NCBI GenBank assembly: GCA_013365365.1
Contig: JABVXU010000029.1
Location: 186,001-250,000 of the forward strand
Source of the DNA: Cruorifilaria tuberocauda
Taxonomy: Eukaryota > Nematoda > Chromadorea > Rhabditida > Onchocercidae
DNA length: 64,000 nucleotides
Direction: 5' to 3'
Numbering within the stretch: the stretch's first letter is position 1; each line of letters begins with the position of its first letter. The notes under the pieces were generated by a model that was not told the origin of the DNA, did not search any database, and saw nothing but the letters and a program-made list of their open reading frames with translations. Shown in pieces: positions 1 through 15,330 of this stretch. Made by a program: the position numbers and the translations under genes.

Positions 1-21
1 AAATATAATGATATACTGTAG

Positions 22-1584
22 GACGTTTGTATGACAAGTTTGGCAATATTCGACAATGGTGGGATAATGCGACAATTGAGAAATTTGAAACAAAAACGAA
101 GTGTATCGAAGATCAATACTCGGCTTTTGTACTCGATCAGATTGGCATGAAAGTTAACGGTCGAAGTACAAAAGTCTGTCAATTCATTCCTGTAATGGAA
201 CAATCAAATTCATGAATTAAATTTTATATCATGACTAGTTGAATCACGATTTGAAATTAGATTAATCTTATAATATTAAATATTATATTAATTACTTCCA
301 GTAATTGTTGTTTCCATGTATATCAATACATTAGCATTGATTAACACTTACTGTTAAGTATAAGTAATCTATTGATTACTAAATTGATTGCTATATGCGT
401 TAACCTATCTTAAATCATTTCACAAATATTTTCTTAATACAATATGTAATTTAATTAGGCATGATAGCTTCGTAAATTTTCTATCATGTAAGTTTTACAA
501 TTATGATCAATTCACCTTCTTACATAAAATTGTTCCATAAATTTTTTTCCATGAAAGTTTTATCAAAAGACATTTTCAGGGTGAAAATATAGCTGATAAC
601 GGTGGCTTAAAGCAGGCTTACAAGGCTTATAAACAATACGCACGTAAATATCCGCAGTATTCACTCTTACCGGGCGTCAATTTAACGCATGATCAATTAT
701 TCTTCCTGAATTATGCACAGGTTAAGTAATATTTATAAAATCACCACAAATTTCTTATTTCCAAAAAAAGTAAGAAATATGTAAAATATTTTTCACTGTT
801 AATAATAAAAAGACTGTGTACTAATGAAAATAATTAATTAAAAAATTTTTTTCTCGAAATTTTGATGAAGAAAGTTCGGTGAGAATTTTATTTCGCTTTC
901 TTTTTTAATAAAATTATTTTTGAAGTGACGAAAATTGTTTCGTAATATACGCCAAATAAAATTGTGAATTTGTAGAAATTGTGAAATGTTTGTCAAAGCA
1001 TTAAGCTTTCAATGTTGATCTAACCTTTGGTTAGAAAATATCATTAATCAAACATCGATCAGTCCACTAATTAATGCCTTTGTGAAGAAATACGGAAAAT
1101 GAAGATTTCTAATTATCTAAGATGCTATCATACCAATTCGAGTAATTTGAATTTTGGGATGAGAAATTTTTCTGCTGCAGTTACGTATTGAATTTTCAAC
1201 TTCAGATTTGGTGTGGTACCATGAATGACAAGGAAGCAGTGCGAAAGCTAAAAACATCCGAACATTCGCCTGGACCGATCAGGTGAAGCGTTCAAGCATG
1301 CAAATCACATAAGATATAAAAGCAAATATTTTATTTCATCTGTGGAAATAATGATATTAAATAATAATGACATTACAATTATCAGTAACTTACTGATTAA
1401 AATACTGATAAGATATATTATTGAAAAATGATATAATGATTAATATTATGGTCTAATTAGTAATAATACTTATTTCAATTACAGAGTAAAAGGACCGTTA
1501 TCGAATTCGGAAGATTTTGCAAAAGCATATAACTGCCCATCGGGAAGTCCGATGAATCCTGAACACAAATGTCGAGTGTGGTAG
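22..1584 (+). CDS. M13 metallopeptidase (neprilysin/ECE-like), C-terminal part, 5' end outside window
   Basis: The last four exons are 22-173, 580-720, 1206-1282 and 1485-1584 (stop TAG 1582-1584), with phases 0, 0 and 2 at the junctions. Seen: an exon with [14 protein letters not shown], then GENIADNGG at the start of the second exon, then [17 protein letters not shown] and a C-terminal [10 protein letters not shown]. In neprilysin the Glu of GENIAD is the third zinc ligand, the Asp four residues on helps catalysis, the His and Arg of HSPGxxR contact substrate, and the terminal CxxW closes a disulfide; all are present. The HExxH motif and transmembrane anchor would lie upstream, outside the window. 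The family is made of type II membrane or secreted zinc endopeptidases that cut short peptides extracellularly. The donor after exon 1 (AAA|GTCTGT) is weak, but the phase and protein match require it. Worms carry many M13 paralogues, so no orthologue is assigned. Confidence 0.93.
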
Positions 1585-3961
1585 AGTGATTGGGTTGAGT
1601 CGGGATTTTGTGCAGAAATCATCAAAGCAACGCTTGTTATCATTTCGTCACATATCGTTCGATGAGGAAAGAGAGGAAATGATGAAATTCGAGAATTCAT
1701 GAATATTTCCATACTTTAGTAACATTTCATTAGTATTTTAATTCCAGGATATAATATAATTTTAATGTTTCGTTTCAATTTTTTCTTTTCTCTCATTTTG
1801 CACATTTTATTTATCTTTTACGAATTTTATTTTGTTGGAAAAGCTTTAATGGGATGGGATGGCTTCAATCAAATTTCCATTCTAGATACAGAGGTTTATT
1901 CTTTTATTATCCAAAGATAATTTTACGACAAATCGATCCAGTACTAGTAACTCAAAAGGTACCAGGAGTAGCGAGACTTTACGGTGAAGGAATTCTTAGT
2001 TATTCTTTTTGGCGATACTTGATAAGTAAGTATTTAAGCCGAGCAATCTCGAAAATACTTGAGCAAAGAAACCGCAAATCACTTGATTTATGAGCAAAGA
2101 ATCATTTGATAGATGAAAGATAGCTGCAAAAAATTAATTAATGGTTATCCAACGATCGTTTAATCATTTGAAGATAAAGCCGATGATAGAAGGGTTTAAG
2201 CATTTGCACTTAATCATCGGCTGAGATATCGTTTAATTGATAATATTCGATGCAAAGAATTTTTATAAAATAAATTTCAAAATATTACACATAGATAATT
2301 GTTTTATACGATGAGTCATTCGGGTTTCCGATGCTATGAATTTTTCAGTGATTTATTAATTAGCAATAATTTAATTCAATTTAATGTAAATATTTTTTTA
2401 ATTTTTGTGAAATTTATTTGATGTATAAAATATTTTCGCCTTTCATTTTTGTATTTTCTAAAATGAAAGTTCCGCAAACTTTGTTGAGAATTGAAAAATG
2501 GAATGAAAGACATAAATTCACCTTCAGTGGATCGAATACATTTAAAAATTTGATAATAGCATTTTTGCATTTTCTTAAATACAGAAGTCAGTAGAAAATG
2601 TGTATAACTCATTAAACTAGCTTATTAAAACTTACTTAAACCTTGCCAATTTTTTCTTTTGGAAAGGAAAGTATCATATAATTGTTCACAAATGTTTGAT
2701 TCTTGAAATTTTGAGAAAATTACCGGCGATCTGTTGAGGAAGTGATAATATGTTGATTATCAAAGTAAGTAATATAATACTTCAGATGACTTTCTCCAAT
2801 CTAATTATCACTCAAATTAGCTATAGAAGATTAGCTGTGTTCAAATTTTCATGAAACTCAAGCATAAAGTTCATTTCTTCTTGATTCTATAATTTCGCCG
2901 TTAACAAAGTAATGCATTTGCAAAAATTTTAAAGCTAAACTCTAGATGGTTAACAATTCCAAACAAGTTTAATAAATATACCAAGGGAATGCGATAATTT
3001 AAATTGATCGATTTAGTAAGCTAAAACAACCAAATAAGTTTTGTGAGTACCTCTTGACATTTTTTGATCATTTAAAAATTTACAAGCTTTTACTCGAAGA
3101 AACAGGTTAACAAAGAAATAGTTTAAGATGTGATATTTCTAATCTCAACCAAATCATGCAATCAACAGAGATAATAAAGTTATGTGATAAGATAAGAGTT
3201 TGTCAAACTATTCATATCATTTTCCATTGCAACTAAATTTAATACATTTTTAAGTGAAATATAGTTTTTTTCAATTAAATTTGAAATTTGAAATTAAAGA
3301 AGCTTTTAGGATTTCTTTGCGTTTTTTCAAGTACAAATGATCACTTTAATGTGCGCTCGACGATTCAAATTAATCTTCACTGATAAGTTGATAGAAGTTG
3401 ACGAATTGTACATTGATGTAAAGAGACTGTTGGCAAATTAATCAATCATTACTTAATTAATTAATGCTTTAACAGAAATAGATTTCTGCTTAATTAATTA
3501 GACCAATAGTTTTTGTATATTTAATTCAAAAACTTTCGGAATAATTGCAGAATCATTTCTTTGCGATTATGCAGCATTTCCTTTTTCAGTTCGTTTAATT
3601 TTTTATTCTTCTACGATCTGCTTGATTATCTTCGTTTTGACTTTTATCCTTTCAAATTCATTCTTGAAATGAAATTTGAATTATTTTTCGCCGAAATGCT
3701 GCATGAACAAACGAGCTATAATGTTTATTAAATATAAATTGCACGAAATTTTGCCGAAAATATAAGCTTATTTCTCTGCTAATAATTATAATCAGTGGTT
3801 GTTTCCCAGATCTAACCTTTGAATCCTCCTTAATGGTGAAAACCTGAGTTGGTCAGGTGGAAAAATGCGTAATTTCCTTTATTTTTTCGATAGACAATAA
3901 ATAAATAAGCAAAGATTGAATGAACAAAATTTTCGAAGCGAATCTTTTTCTTACTCTTCCA
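1585..3961. other. Intergenic, 3' flanks of two genes
   Basis: This holds the 3' flank of the M13 peptidase and, on the other strand, of the peptide precursor ending at 3962. An exon-like open stretch with a strong GTAAGT donor lies at 1886-2025 on the + strand (see findings). The rest is AT-rich sequence with no gene I can support. Confidence 0.6.
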
Positions 3962-5097
3962 TCAACGCCTTATTAGACAACTTAACGGCGAAAACTCACA
4001 TTCGTCCCAACGGTAGCCTAAAGAGACATTCATATTTCACTGTCTTTATCAAATGTTATTACTTTATCTCATTCAACTGATTAGAGTACTAATCAACAAA
4101 TCAAACTTTCAGTTATATTTTACTGATATTTATTTAAATGTCCTATTAATTAATAAAATGAAAAAATTTCAAATTGATGGGATTTTTGGTTGAAAAATTC
4201 ACGATTTTTGAAATTGAGAATAGGTAAGGAAGAACAGGAATCAAAAGTTAAATCATATGATCTGATTAATCTGTAAATATTAAATCTTATTTTGATACTA
4301 AACTGATTTCCAATCAATTCCATGGATTTCTTTTTTGCATTTTAAAATTCTTAATCAAATTAAAAATTTCACTTTCAATTTTTACTGATTTTTCTTTCAC
4401 TGTAAAATATAATAGCTCGGAAGTTAATAAATAATACAATGAGTTTTAGTGTTATGATTCCTAGTGATATCAAAGTTGTAAAAGTAAATATTTACCTTTC
4501 GGGCTTTCGCGCTTATAGATGTAATCCAACAATGCTTTACGCTCATCCAATGTACGTTTTTCATAATCATTTGGATGAAATTTTGAAAATATTGCCTGTA
4601 ATTTTTCCCGCATGTTCCTTTGTTTTAAGCTTAATTTAAGCATTTTTTAATTGTTTAATTAATAAGAAGCGATGAATCAAATGAAACTTTTAGTCATGAA
4701 TACAATTCTGCTATATAAAACTGTAGGAACAGAAATTAATGATTGATTTTAGAATAAAACTCTTCACTTCAAAAAATTCATTGAAAATAGGAATCGAAAT
4801 TACTTTTTATTAGCGATCATTCCTGCAAGCTTTCTTCTCTTATAGAAAATGAGCATGATAAATGAAAAGAGCATGATTGTTTGATAACTTGAAATGAAGT
4901 AGATAAGCTAATTTTCGATTTCAAAGGAAGTATTTCTTTAAAAGACAACATATATTAAAGTGCTGTTCAGTGAGTTAATTAATGAAAGCATAAGGTATAA
5001 TTAGATTGGTCGAATTATCAATTATTCCACGAAATACCTGGACCGGTAGTAATATGGAATGAAGAATGATCGCCAGGCCAAATATTTTATTGAGCAT
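3962..5097 (-). CDS. Putative allatostatin-C-type neuropeptide precursor
   Basis: Three exons on the minus strand: 5097-5038, 4595-4496 and 4017-3962 (stop TGA 3964-3962), phases 0 and 1, giving 71 aa. The first exon encodes 20 residues, MLNKIFGLAIILHSILLPVQ, a good signal peptide, and ends CAG|GTATTT. The second carries a spacer with Lys-Arg at 33-34 and 48-49. The third completes Gly54 and encodes YRWDECEFSPLSCLI followed by Arg-Arg and stop. Cleavage after Lys48-Arg49 and trimming of the terminal Arg-Arg would release a 20-residue peptide with one Cys60-Cys67 loop. Arthropod allatostatin C has the same spacing, C-x-F-x-P-x-S-C followed by one hydrophobic residue, preceded by an aromatic and charged stretch, so I infer an AstC/somatostatin-type ligand for a class A receptor. 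The model rests on sequence alone; exon 2 could instead start further upstream, because the frame stays open to 4643. Confidence 0.68.
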
Positions 5098-6419
5098 TTC
5101 GTTTGCTTCTATCAATCCTGAAATATTAATTCCATGCAAATATATGATTCTTTCTCATCTTTATGAAACGATTTCGATTTATAATTTTAGATGATCAGAT
5201 CAATCAGGTTTACCGGAACACAAATTGCTATTATAAGTTGGAGAATAGCAATAAATCGATGGAGATTAGCATAACGAACAATTGCTTCACATGCATGTTT
5301 CATTAAGGTATCACTGTATCAACAGTATCGCATACATCGCTGTATCATTAAGTTCATCGTTGTAGTAATCATTATTGATATAATGTTTATTTGTTATTTG
5401 GCTATCATTATCATCATGATCTTTCACTATATTACAAATATACTTTGGTCTTATGGTATTGATTAATTTAATTTAATACCCGAGTTTTTTTCTTAATATT
5501 AAATGAGGGAAAAATGCTTAGATACACCTGCTCTATTATTTTATTTAAAGATTTTATTGATAAATTAAAAGAGTTGAATGCAATATTTTTTCCATTATAA
5601 ACAATGGAAACTTTAGTAATAACAATACTTTCAACAATTTATTAAATCAAATATTTCATTGATGAAACGGTAAGGGAAGACTTAATGTAACTAATTATAA
5701 ACATTGATAATCTAATAATAAAATGATATGCATTCATGAGGACAAGAAGAACTCGATTTAACCGACTACAAGAAGTCAAGAAGGAAATTGAGAATCATGA
5801 TTCCTGATCAATAGTATTATTATTATTCAATCAAATTAATACAGCTATTGAATCCTTCCATATTATGTGTCATGGATTCATCTTGAACAATTATTTATCA
5901 GCTGGGAGCTAGAAATAATTAATTAAATATAAAATTGCAAATATTTGTAATATTTAGGAATATGAATTTTTCTCACCGATCTATTAGAAATTTGAAATGC
6001 AACAGTATGTTTTGATATCAGAACTCTGAATTATCATAGTTCAACATAATTTGATAATTATGATCGAAGCTTTGCTCACAAACGATTGTTGATCAAATGA
6101 TCAGCGAACAGTTTAAAGGATAATCAAAACTGAAAGTGAACATTTTCTTCTCTAAATGATATTTGATTTACTAAAATGACAAAAGTAAATTAATTCCAAT
6201 TAGCCTTTTTTTAATGAGCAAATTTAGCAAATTATCGAAGTGAAAATAAATACAATGAAAGGTAAGAGAAAAAATTTATGAGAATTGAGCTTATCATCTG
6301 TCAATAAACTGTGAGAAACGAATATTCCATGAATTTTTACTCTAATCTCGTTTATTTCATGATTTACTTATATTTCTATGCTTTATTTTAGTATCAACGA
6401 CGAAAATAATGCATTGATA

Positions 6420-6780
6420 TTATAAGTGAGCTGTTATAATCATACATATCATTATCATTAAGTATATTGTAACTTATTAAAAAATTAAGATATACGAAAA
6501 TAAATTTTTGCTAATACCACTATTATTATCATTATTATCATTATCATCACTGACGAATATTAATACTCAGCACTAATATGTGGACATTGTTATCATTATT
6601 GCTATCAATGCTATGATTATTATTATCACTATTACCATGATATTATCAATATTGCCAATTGTATTATTATTGGCATTATAATTATCATAATTCACACTAC
6701 TATTTCGTTAGTACTGCAAAAATAATAATGACAATATTACAACAGTAATAACGATAGTAATTATAATAATGCGTTGATTA
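6420..6780. repeat. Degenerate ATT/ATC trinucleotide tract
   Basis: Runs of TTATCATTATTATCA-like units, strand-switching to ATAATAATGACAATA near 6720. This is simple-sequence DNA without coding potential. Confidence 0.75.
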
Positions 6781-7993
6781 ATTATAGTAACCAGCAGATA
6801 AATTACGAATTTAATTAGCACAATTAATTGGAAGTTGAGCTAAGTAAGTAAATATGTAAGGAAACTTATTCATTTCTTCATTTGTACAGATTGCTTTGAA
6901 TTTAGAATTTGAATTTGAATTCAAAAAGTGCGTGAGAATGGATTTTCAATTTACTTTATATTAAATCAATTCTTTAATACAACATTTATTATTCTAACGT
7001 TTGTGCGTGTGAATTTTCCACGCAAATTTCAGCATAATTAGCTAATTGAAAATTCACGCAAAGAATATATTTCTAATAATTATAAATCAACTGTTCTTTT
7101 TGAAAATTTAGGATAAATAATTTGTTTATCAACTTCTAGAACTATTTATTCGATAAATGTCAAAATCAAATCAATCGATTTGATATATGAGTTATTGTCT
7201 GAATGATATAATTACTGAAATTAAAAGTAAACTTATACATCACACTGGTAATATTCCTCGAGTTACAAAGAAAACAGAAGTAATAATTAACTACAAAATT
7301 TAGACTACACTTTCAACAAACTGAGATTGTTGTTTTTTCAACAGGGAAATGAAATTCCATGGATTCCTTGCTATCACAGAAACCTCAATGTTTCATCAGT
7401 GGTTACTTGGAAGCATAGAAGCATCAATTCTTGGATAGATTTATTCGAAGAGCAATGAAAGGGACTGCATGAAATTATTGCTAATTTCATGGAGACGAAT
7501 ATTTAAGCAGACTTGACAATGATGGAAGAATAATTTCTCTATTAAATCATTCATTGAGAGGGCAAACGAAAAGCGATAACAAAAAGCCGACTAAATGATT
7601 AAAGTTTGCGAGAAATTTAAAACTTCATTCCGTTCCTCTTTTCATTCTCATAATCAAATTTGTCATTTTTTCAACTGTGGAAGGTCATGCTTGAAACATG
7701 GAAGGTTTTAAATTTCGATCCTTAAGAATTAGTTCAAACGATGCATCATTTTATTGGTAATAGTGTTTCATATTTCAATCCATTACATCACATGAAATAT
7801 TCCTCAGCTGGTTTTTATTTCACTGAATGATATCATATCAAATCGGAAATGAGCGACAAGCAATAAATTTAAGAAGACTAATGATAACTTGGCTAAAATT
7901 ATTATTTCGAAATAGTGTCTCTCTATCGATTCAAGAATTCCTCAATGGAATGCGTCATTTATCTTGATAATACTTTTTTGGAAGAAGGATGTA

Positions 7994-8012
7994 AGAGAGA
8001 GAGAGAGAGAGA
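7994..8012. repeat. (GA)n microsatellite
   Basis: Uninterrupted AG dinucleotides. The overlapping short ORFs on both strands (Arg-Glu or Ser-Leu runs) are read-through of this repeat, not genes. Confidence 0.85.
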
Positions 8013-8782
8013 AAAAAACTTTTTACCTTTCCATCCTTCCACTTTAACAATTAACTTTTCTAGATTTCGTTGGAAAATGTATGAGTTATCGCAGAAAAAC
8101 TGAAAGAGATTTGTCGTATGGCATTCAACTGACCAAATCATGCTGAACTTCAGAGCTTTCAAGTAATTTAAATTTTTGAAATGAAGTTAATTGACGTATA
8201 TATTGTATAGATGTTTGATAATTTTATTAAAAGTAATTTACAAACATTGTTAACTTATATTAATAAGAATAGGATTGTATAAATTGTCAATCTAAGTAAA
8301 TTTTGAGTTCAAGTCTAAGTTCGAATTTTTCAGTTTGAGATTTTCAAAAATTATTATCGCACTTCTTTACATGACCTTTTAGCAAAGTAAATTTTAGAGA
8401 TTAATAACGAATATTTTTTATGAAATTTCAAAGATGTATAAATGAAATCTCTGTTACAATCAGAGATGAAAAGTAAAGAATAATAGCTGATAGTGTTGCT
8501 TTTGCTATCTAAGTTGAAAGATAAAAGTTTTTTGAAAATTTATCAAATTTCCAGATTTTTACAGCCGTTAATTAATGAAAGTATTCATTTCCTAAATGCA
8601 ACGAAAACCTATTTCCATGATCAGGATTTATTAATTAACTGATGCATGGAGAAGTTTCTGCAAATAATTATATAGAAGTGAAAATCATGCATGTAAACAT
8701 TATTAGCAAGTGATAAGTAAGTTTTATATTATTGAGAGTTAAAATCATGGAATTATTACAAATGTAACAAGTGTTAGCAAAT

Positions 8783-8838
8783 AATATACGAAAAATTTTT
8801 TCGTATATTAAGTATATTTTGTATATTAAGTATATTTT
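8783..8838. repeat. Palindrome plus short direct repeat
   Basis: AATATACGAAAAA/TTTTTTCGTATATT can fold into a hairpin (8783-8809). It is followed by two copies of a TATATTAAGTATATTTT-like unit. Confidence 0.6.
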
Positions 8839-9990
8839 GGAGAATTTTAGATGGATGAATCTTTTAAGAGAAAAATAAAAAATTTCCTTCTGTTATTTTT
8901 TAACTTAATTAATAATTGAAAATAATAATTAAATAGTAATTGACATGTAAGCTTTTTTTCTAATTAATTAATAATTAAAATCATTTTAGCCAATTCATTT
9001 CAGCTAATAGAAAAGTTAAAGATAATAGAAGAAAGATAATAAAGAAAAGTTTAATATAATAAAGAAAACTTATCTAAAATCTTAAGTAAATATCATTTAG
9101 AAGATATTGATTTTAAGTATTTTCAAGGATTATATTTAGCTTAACTTTCATTAATCATAAATTCGTTGAAAATTTAATGACTTTTGAGTTTAAAGATAAG
9201 ATGCTATCGTTATTCTCAGCTATGTATGGTTGGTTTATCAAATTATCTTTAATTAATTAACTTTAGGAAACATTCGTATTACTTTCCTTCTTGTTTATTT
9301 ACTTTCCTTCTAATTAGAAAGTTTCAGAAAAATCGATACCTTCTTGATAGCATTTAATTAATATTTATTAAATGTTTACAATGACTTTTTTTTTTCAGTG
9401 ATTTGTCAGATATCAATTTATCATAGTAGCATTGCTACAACGAATATTCCGCAATATCCGAAATAATTCAATTGTAACGATTTTTCTAATTTCAAATAAT
9501 TTTCTGTTCTTGAAATTAAATGCATCGTTGGGAAAAGTGATATATGTGATTTACAGTAACAATGCATTTTAATTTTAACTTACAGTATTATTTTATCAAA
9601 ATCATACAATACAGATGAAATTGGAAAGTAAACAAGAAATTGAAATTTGATAAACAAACAAATGAATTGAAACTTTTTGAGCATAAAACATAGCATTGTG
9701 ATTGCAATTTTTCCCTACGAATTTAAATATTTTTTAAAGATTGTTTTTTTCTTTTCTAAATTCGGCGATTTTCGCAAAAGTCAACAATTTCTACGAATTT
9801 AGAATATCAAAATCACTACAGTCATTAACTTGCAACATTAATAATTAATTTATATGAATTTATATGCAAGAAAGTTAATCAATAACTTATCAGTTGTTTG
9901 GCATATTAAGAAGTGAAAAAAGATTTAATTATTTAATTCATAAATTGGTCTTATCAATAATTTCAATTATCTGTTTTTCTGTTTCTTAAA

Positions 9991-10026
9991 AGAGAGAAAG
10001 AGAAAGAGAAAAAGAGAGAAGGAGAG
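9991..10026. repeat. GA-rich purine tract
   Basis: Imperfect GA/GAAA repeat lying just upstream of the orphan + strand exon at 10093. Confidence 0.8.
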
Positions 10027-10092
10027 CGAAAACCTTGCAATAGTTTTATGACTTCTTGGAAATGTCGCCTTTATTTTTTCTTCAATTTACAG

Positions 10093-10272
10093 AAAACATT
10101 CCAGGGAAAACAACAAAATAAGAAAAAAGATGCTAGCAAAGAGCTGTTGTACGAAGTGGTCTATTGGCGGTACTTGTACCGGGGGATTGCTGATCAGACA
10201 CGATCGATCGTCTCGGTGATTGAATATGGGAATGTTGCGAATGATTATTACGCACGGAATGCCTGGAACTAG
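10093..10272 (+). CDS. Orphan terminal exon of an unidentified + strand gene
   Basis: An open frame follows two in-phase acceptors (TTTACAG at 10092 and TTCCAG at 10104) and ends with TAG at 10270-10272. It would encode about 56-59 residues, including ELLYEVVYWRYLYRGIAD, IVSVIEYGNVANDYYARN and the end AWN. Base composition is clearly less AT-rich than the flanks and the amino-acid mix is typical of a folded protein, so I think it is coding. It ends 120 bases from the convergent potassium-channel gene. I could not find the upstream exons with confidence, and I do not recognise the family. The reverse strand here is also open for about 60 codons, which lowers certainty. Confidence 0.42.
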   Translation, partial: KTFQGKQQNKKKDASKELLYEVVYWRYLYRGIADQTRSIVSVIEYGNVANDYYARNAWN

Positions 10273-10392
10273 CTTATCATATCATTAATTGATAAGAACT
10301 TTCTATATAAAAGCTTTTTTGCTTCATTTCCTTCTTGTAATTCTTATTCGATTCTAACAAACTACTGAAAGGTTAGGAAATTAGTTAATCAA

Positions 10393-13799
<3,407 letters not shown>

Positions 13800-13983
13800 T
13801 CACCATCACATATAAATTCCTTTTCTTTCCCTACCGGAATGATTTACCTTGTCCGGATTCTGTTCGGGAATAGTGGGATATTCTTGTGAATTGCCATAAA
13901 TACACATCGATTCCAAGATTATTTCCCGGGAATGCTAAGAAATCTTGTTGAAATTAATAAACAAATTAAAATCACAATCATCC

Positions 13984-14019
13984 ACATACTTTCATAATTT
14001 CACATACTTTCATAATTTC
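13984..14019. repeat. Tandem duplication of an 18-bp unit
   Basis: Two exact copies of ACATACTTTCATAATTTC, followed by a partial third. Confidence 0.85.
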
Positions 14020-15276
14020 ATAATGTAATTAACACTGTCGTCTCTTTCTTTTTTTGCAAATCAATTAAATCAAAAATTAAGTTTAGAATTTAAAAACAAA
14101 AAGAGCTATTTAATGCCCAACTATATTATTGCAAAATACAATGAAATCCACAAATATTTAATATTGTAACTTACAAATTATCACGTAAGTAAACATTTCA
14201 TTGACAAATGGAACTGTGAAAATTAAGTAAATACTTTTGATTTGCTAAGCATTCATTAGAAAATTAGCAAAATTAGCTAAATTGATGAATTGAAGAGAAA
14301 GTAATCAGGAATGGTCAGAGAAAAGAAAAGTTCGGTTGGATGAACGAAACGACGAAAAGAATTATTGAAAGTAGCAAAAGCTTTCTCTCCCTTCGTCTTC
14401 TTATTGATGGGTTTTGTGGTTGAAACTAAAATTGAAATAGCTAAAAACAACTGAGAAACGAGGAAATAAGAATGGAATAATACGTCACTGATATATGATA
14501 TATTGATAAGAAAGTGGAAGAGAAAAGAAAAAAGAGAATTTTTTCATTTCACTAAAATAATTTTAATATTTGTAAGCCATTTGGTAGAAATGAATAAATT
14601 GCTTTGCTCACTGATGCAAATAGCACAAAGCAATGATAACAGATTTTAATGTGTATTTTCAAAAAATTTTGAAATATTATTAATTAAAAAAAGAGAAGAG
14701 TAATATATAAGCAATAAATCAAGTTCATTAAACAACTTTACTGTAAGAGGAATCAAACTTTAATATTCAAAATCAAATTATAAGTTCTATCTAACTTACA
14801 AAATTCTTAATACTCAAAAAGAGAGCCAAGTTTAATATCCAGTTATTATTACAAAATTTAATTCCAAAGCTTTTTAAGCTTGCAAATTTGCAATTTGAGA
14901 AATATTGTAAATTATGAATCATAACGATTTAAATCATAAAATGAAATTGATTAAACTGAGTGTAACATAGAAAATCGATACTTATAGATTTTTTAATCTT
15001 TACTGTTTATTTGAATGCTAATTAAATAATTAATTCATAAAAAATTTCCAGAACTGAAAATGGATCATTCATTTATTTTTCATTAGCAAATAACAATTCT
15101 TAGTTGCTATACGCTAAATTATTACAATTAAATATGATAAATGTAAAGAAGTTACGGTAAATTAAAGACAAAAGAAATTTATTAAAAGGATAGCATAAAT
15201 TCACTAATAAAATAAATGGAACTTGCGATCGATCAATCGATATTATCCAATTCTTCTGGATATAAATTTTAATGGA

Positions 15277-15330
15277 ATTTATATATCAATTTCAATTGGA
15301 TAAAATTTATATATCAATTTCAATTGGATA
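15277..15330. repeat. Tandem duplication of a 26-bp unit
   Basis: Two exact copies (15277-15302, 15305-15330) of a unit beginning ATTTATATATCAATTTCAAT, separated by two bases. Confidence 0.88.

Larger units (their letters stand above)
5098..10092. other. Long intergenic region with no supported gene
   Basis: About 5 kb of AT-rich DNA. It contains the 5' flank of the peptide gene, a degenerate ATT/ATC trinucleotide tract (6420-6780), a perfect GA microsatellite (7994-8012), a hairpin-forming palindrome (8783-8809) and a GA-rich tract (9991-10026). The short open frames I checked lack convincing splice partners or family resemblance. Confidence 0.6.

Noticed and set aside
7331..7463. Open + strand stretch after TTTTTTCAACAG (IPWIPCYHRNLNVSSVVTW...)
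   Set aside because: The acceptor is good and the frame is about 37 codons long, but there is no partner exon, no recognisable family, and chance is plausible.
7915..8162. Overlapping ORFs on both strands around the GA microsatellite
   Set aside because: They are translations of the repeat with no coding signature.
13849..13930. Open frame upstream of the K+ channel start, possibly an alternative N-terminal exon
   Set aside because: A stop codon and no usable intron separate it from the conserved MKRQN start; it is more likely 5' UTR.
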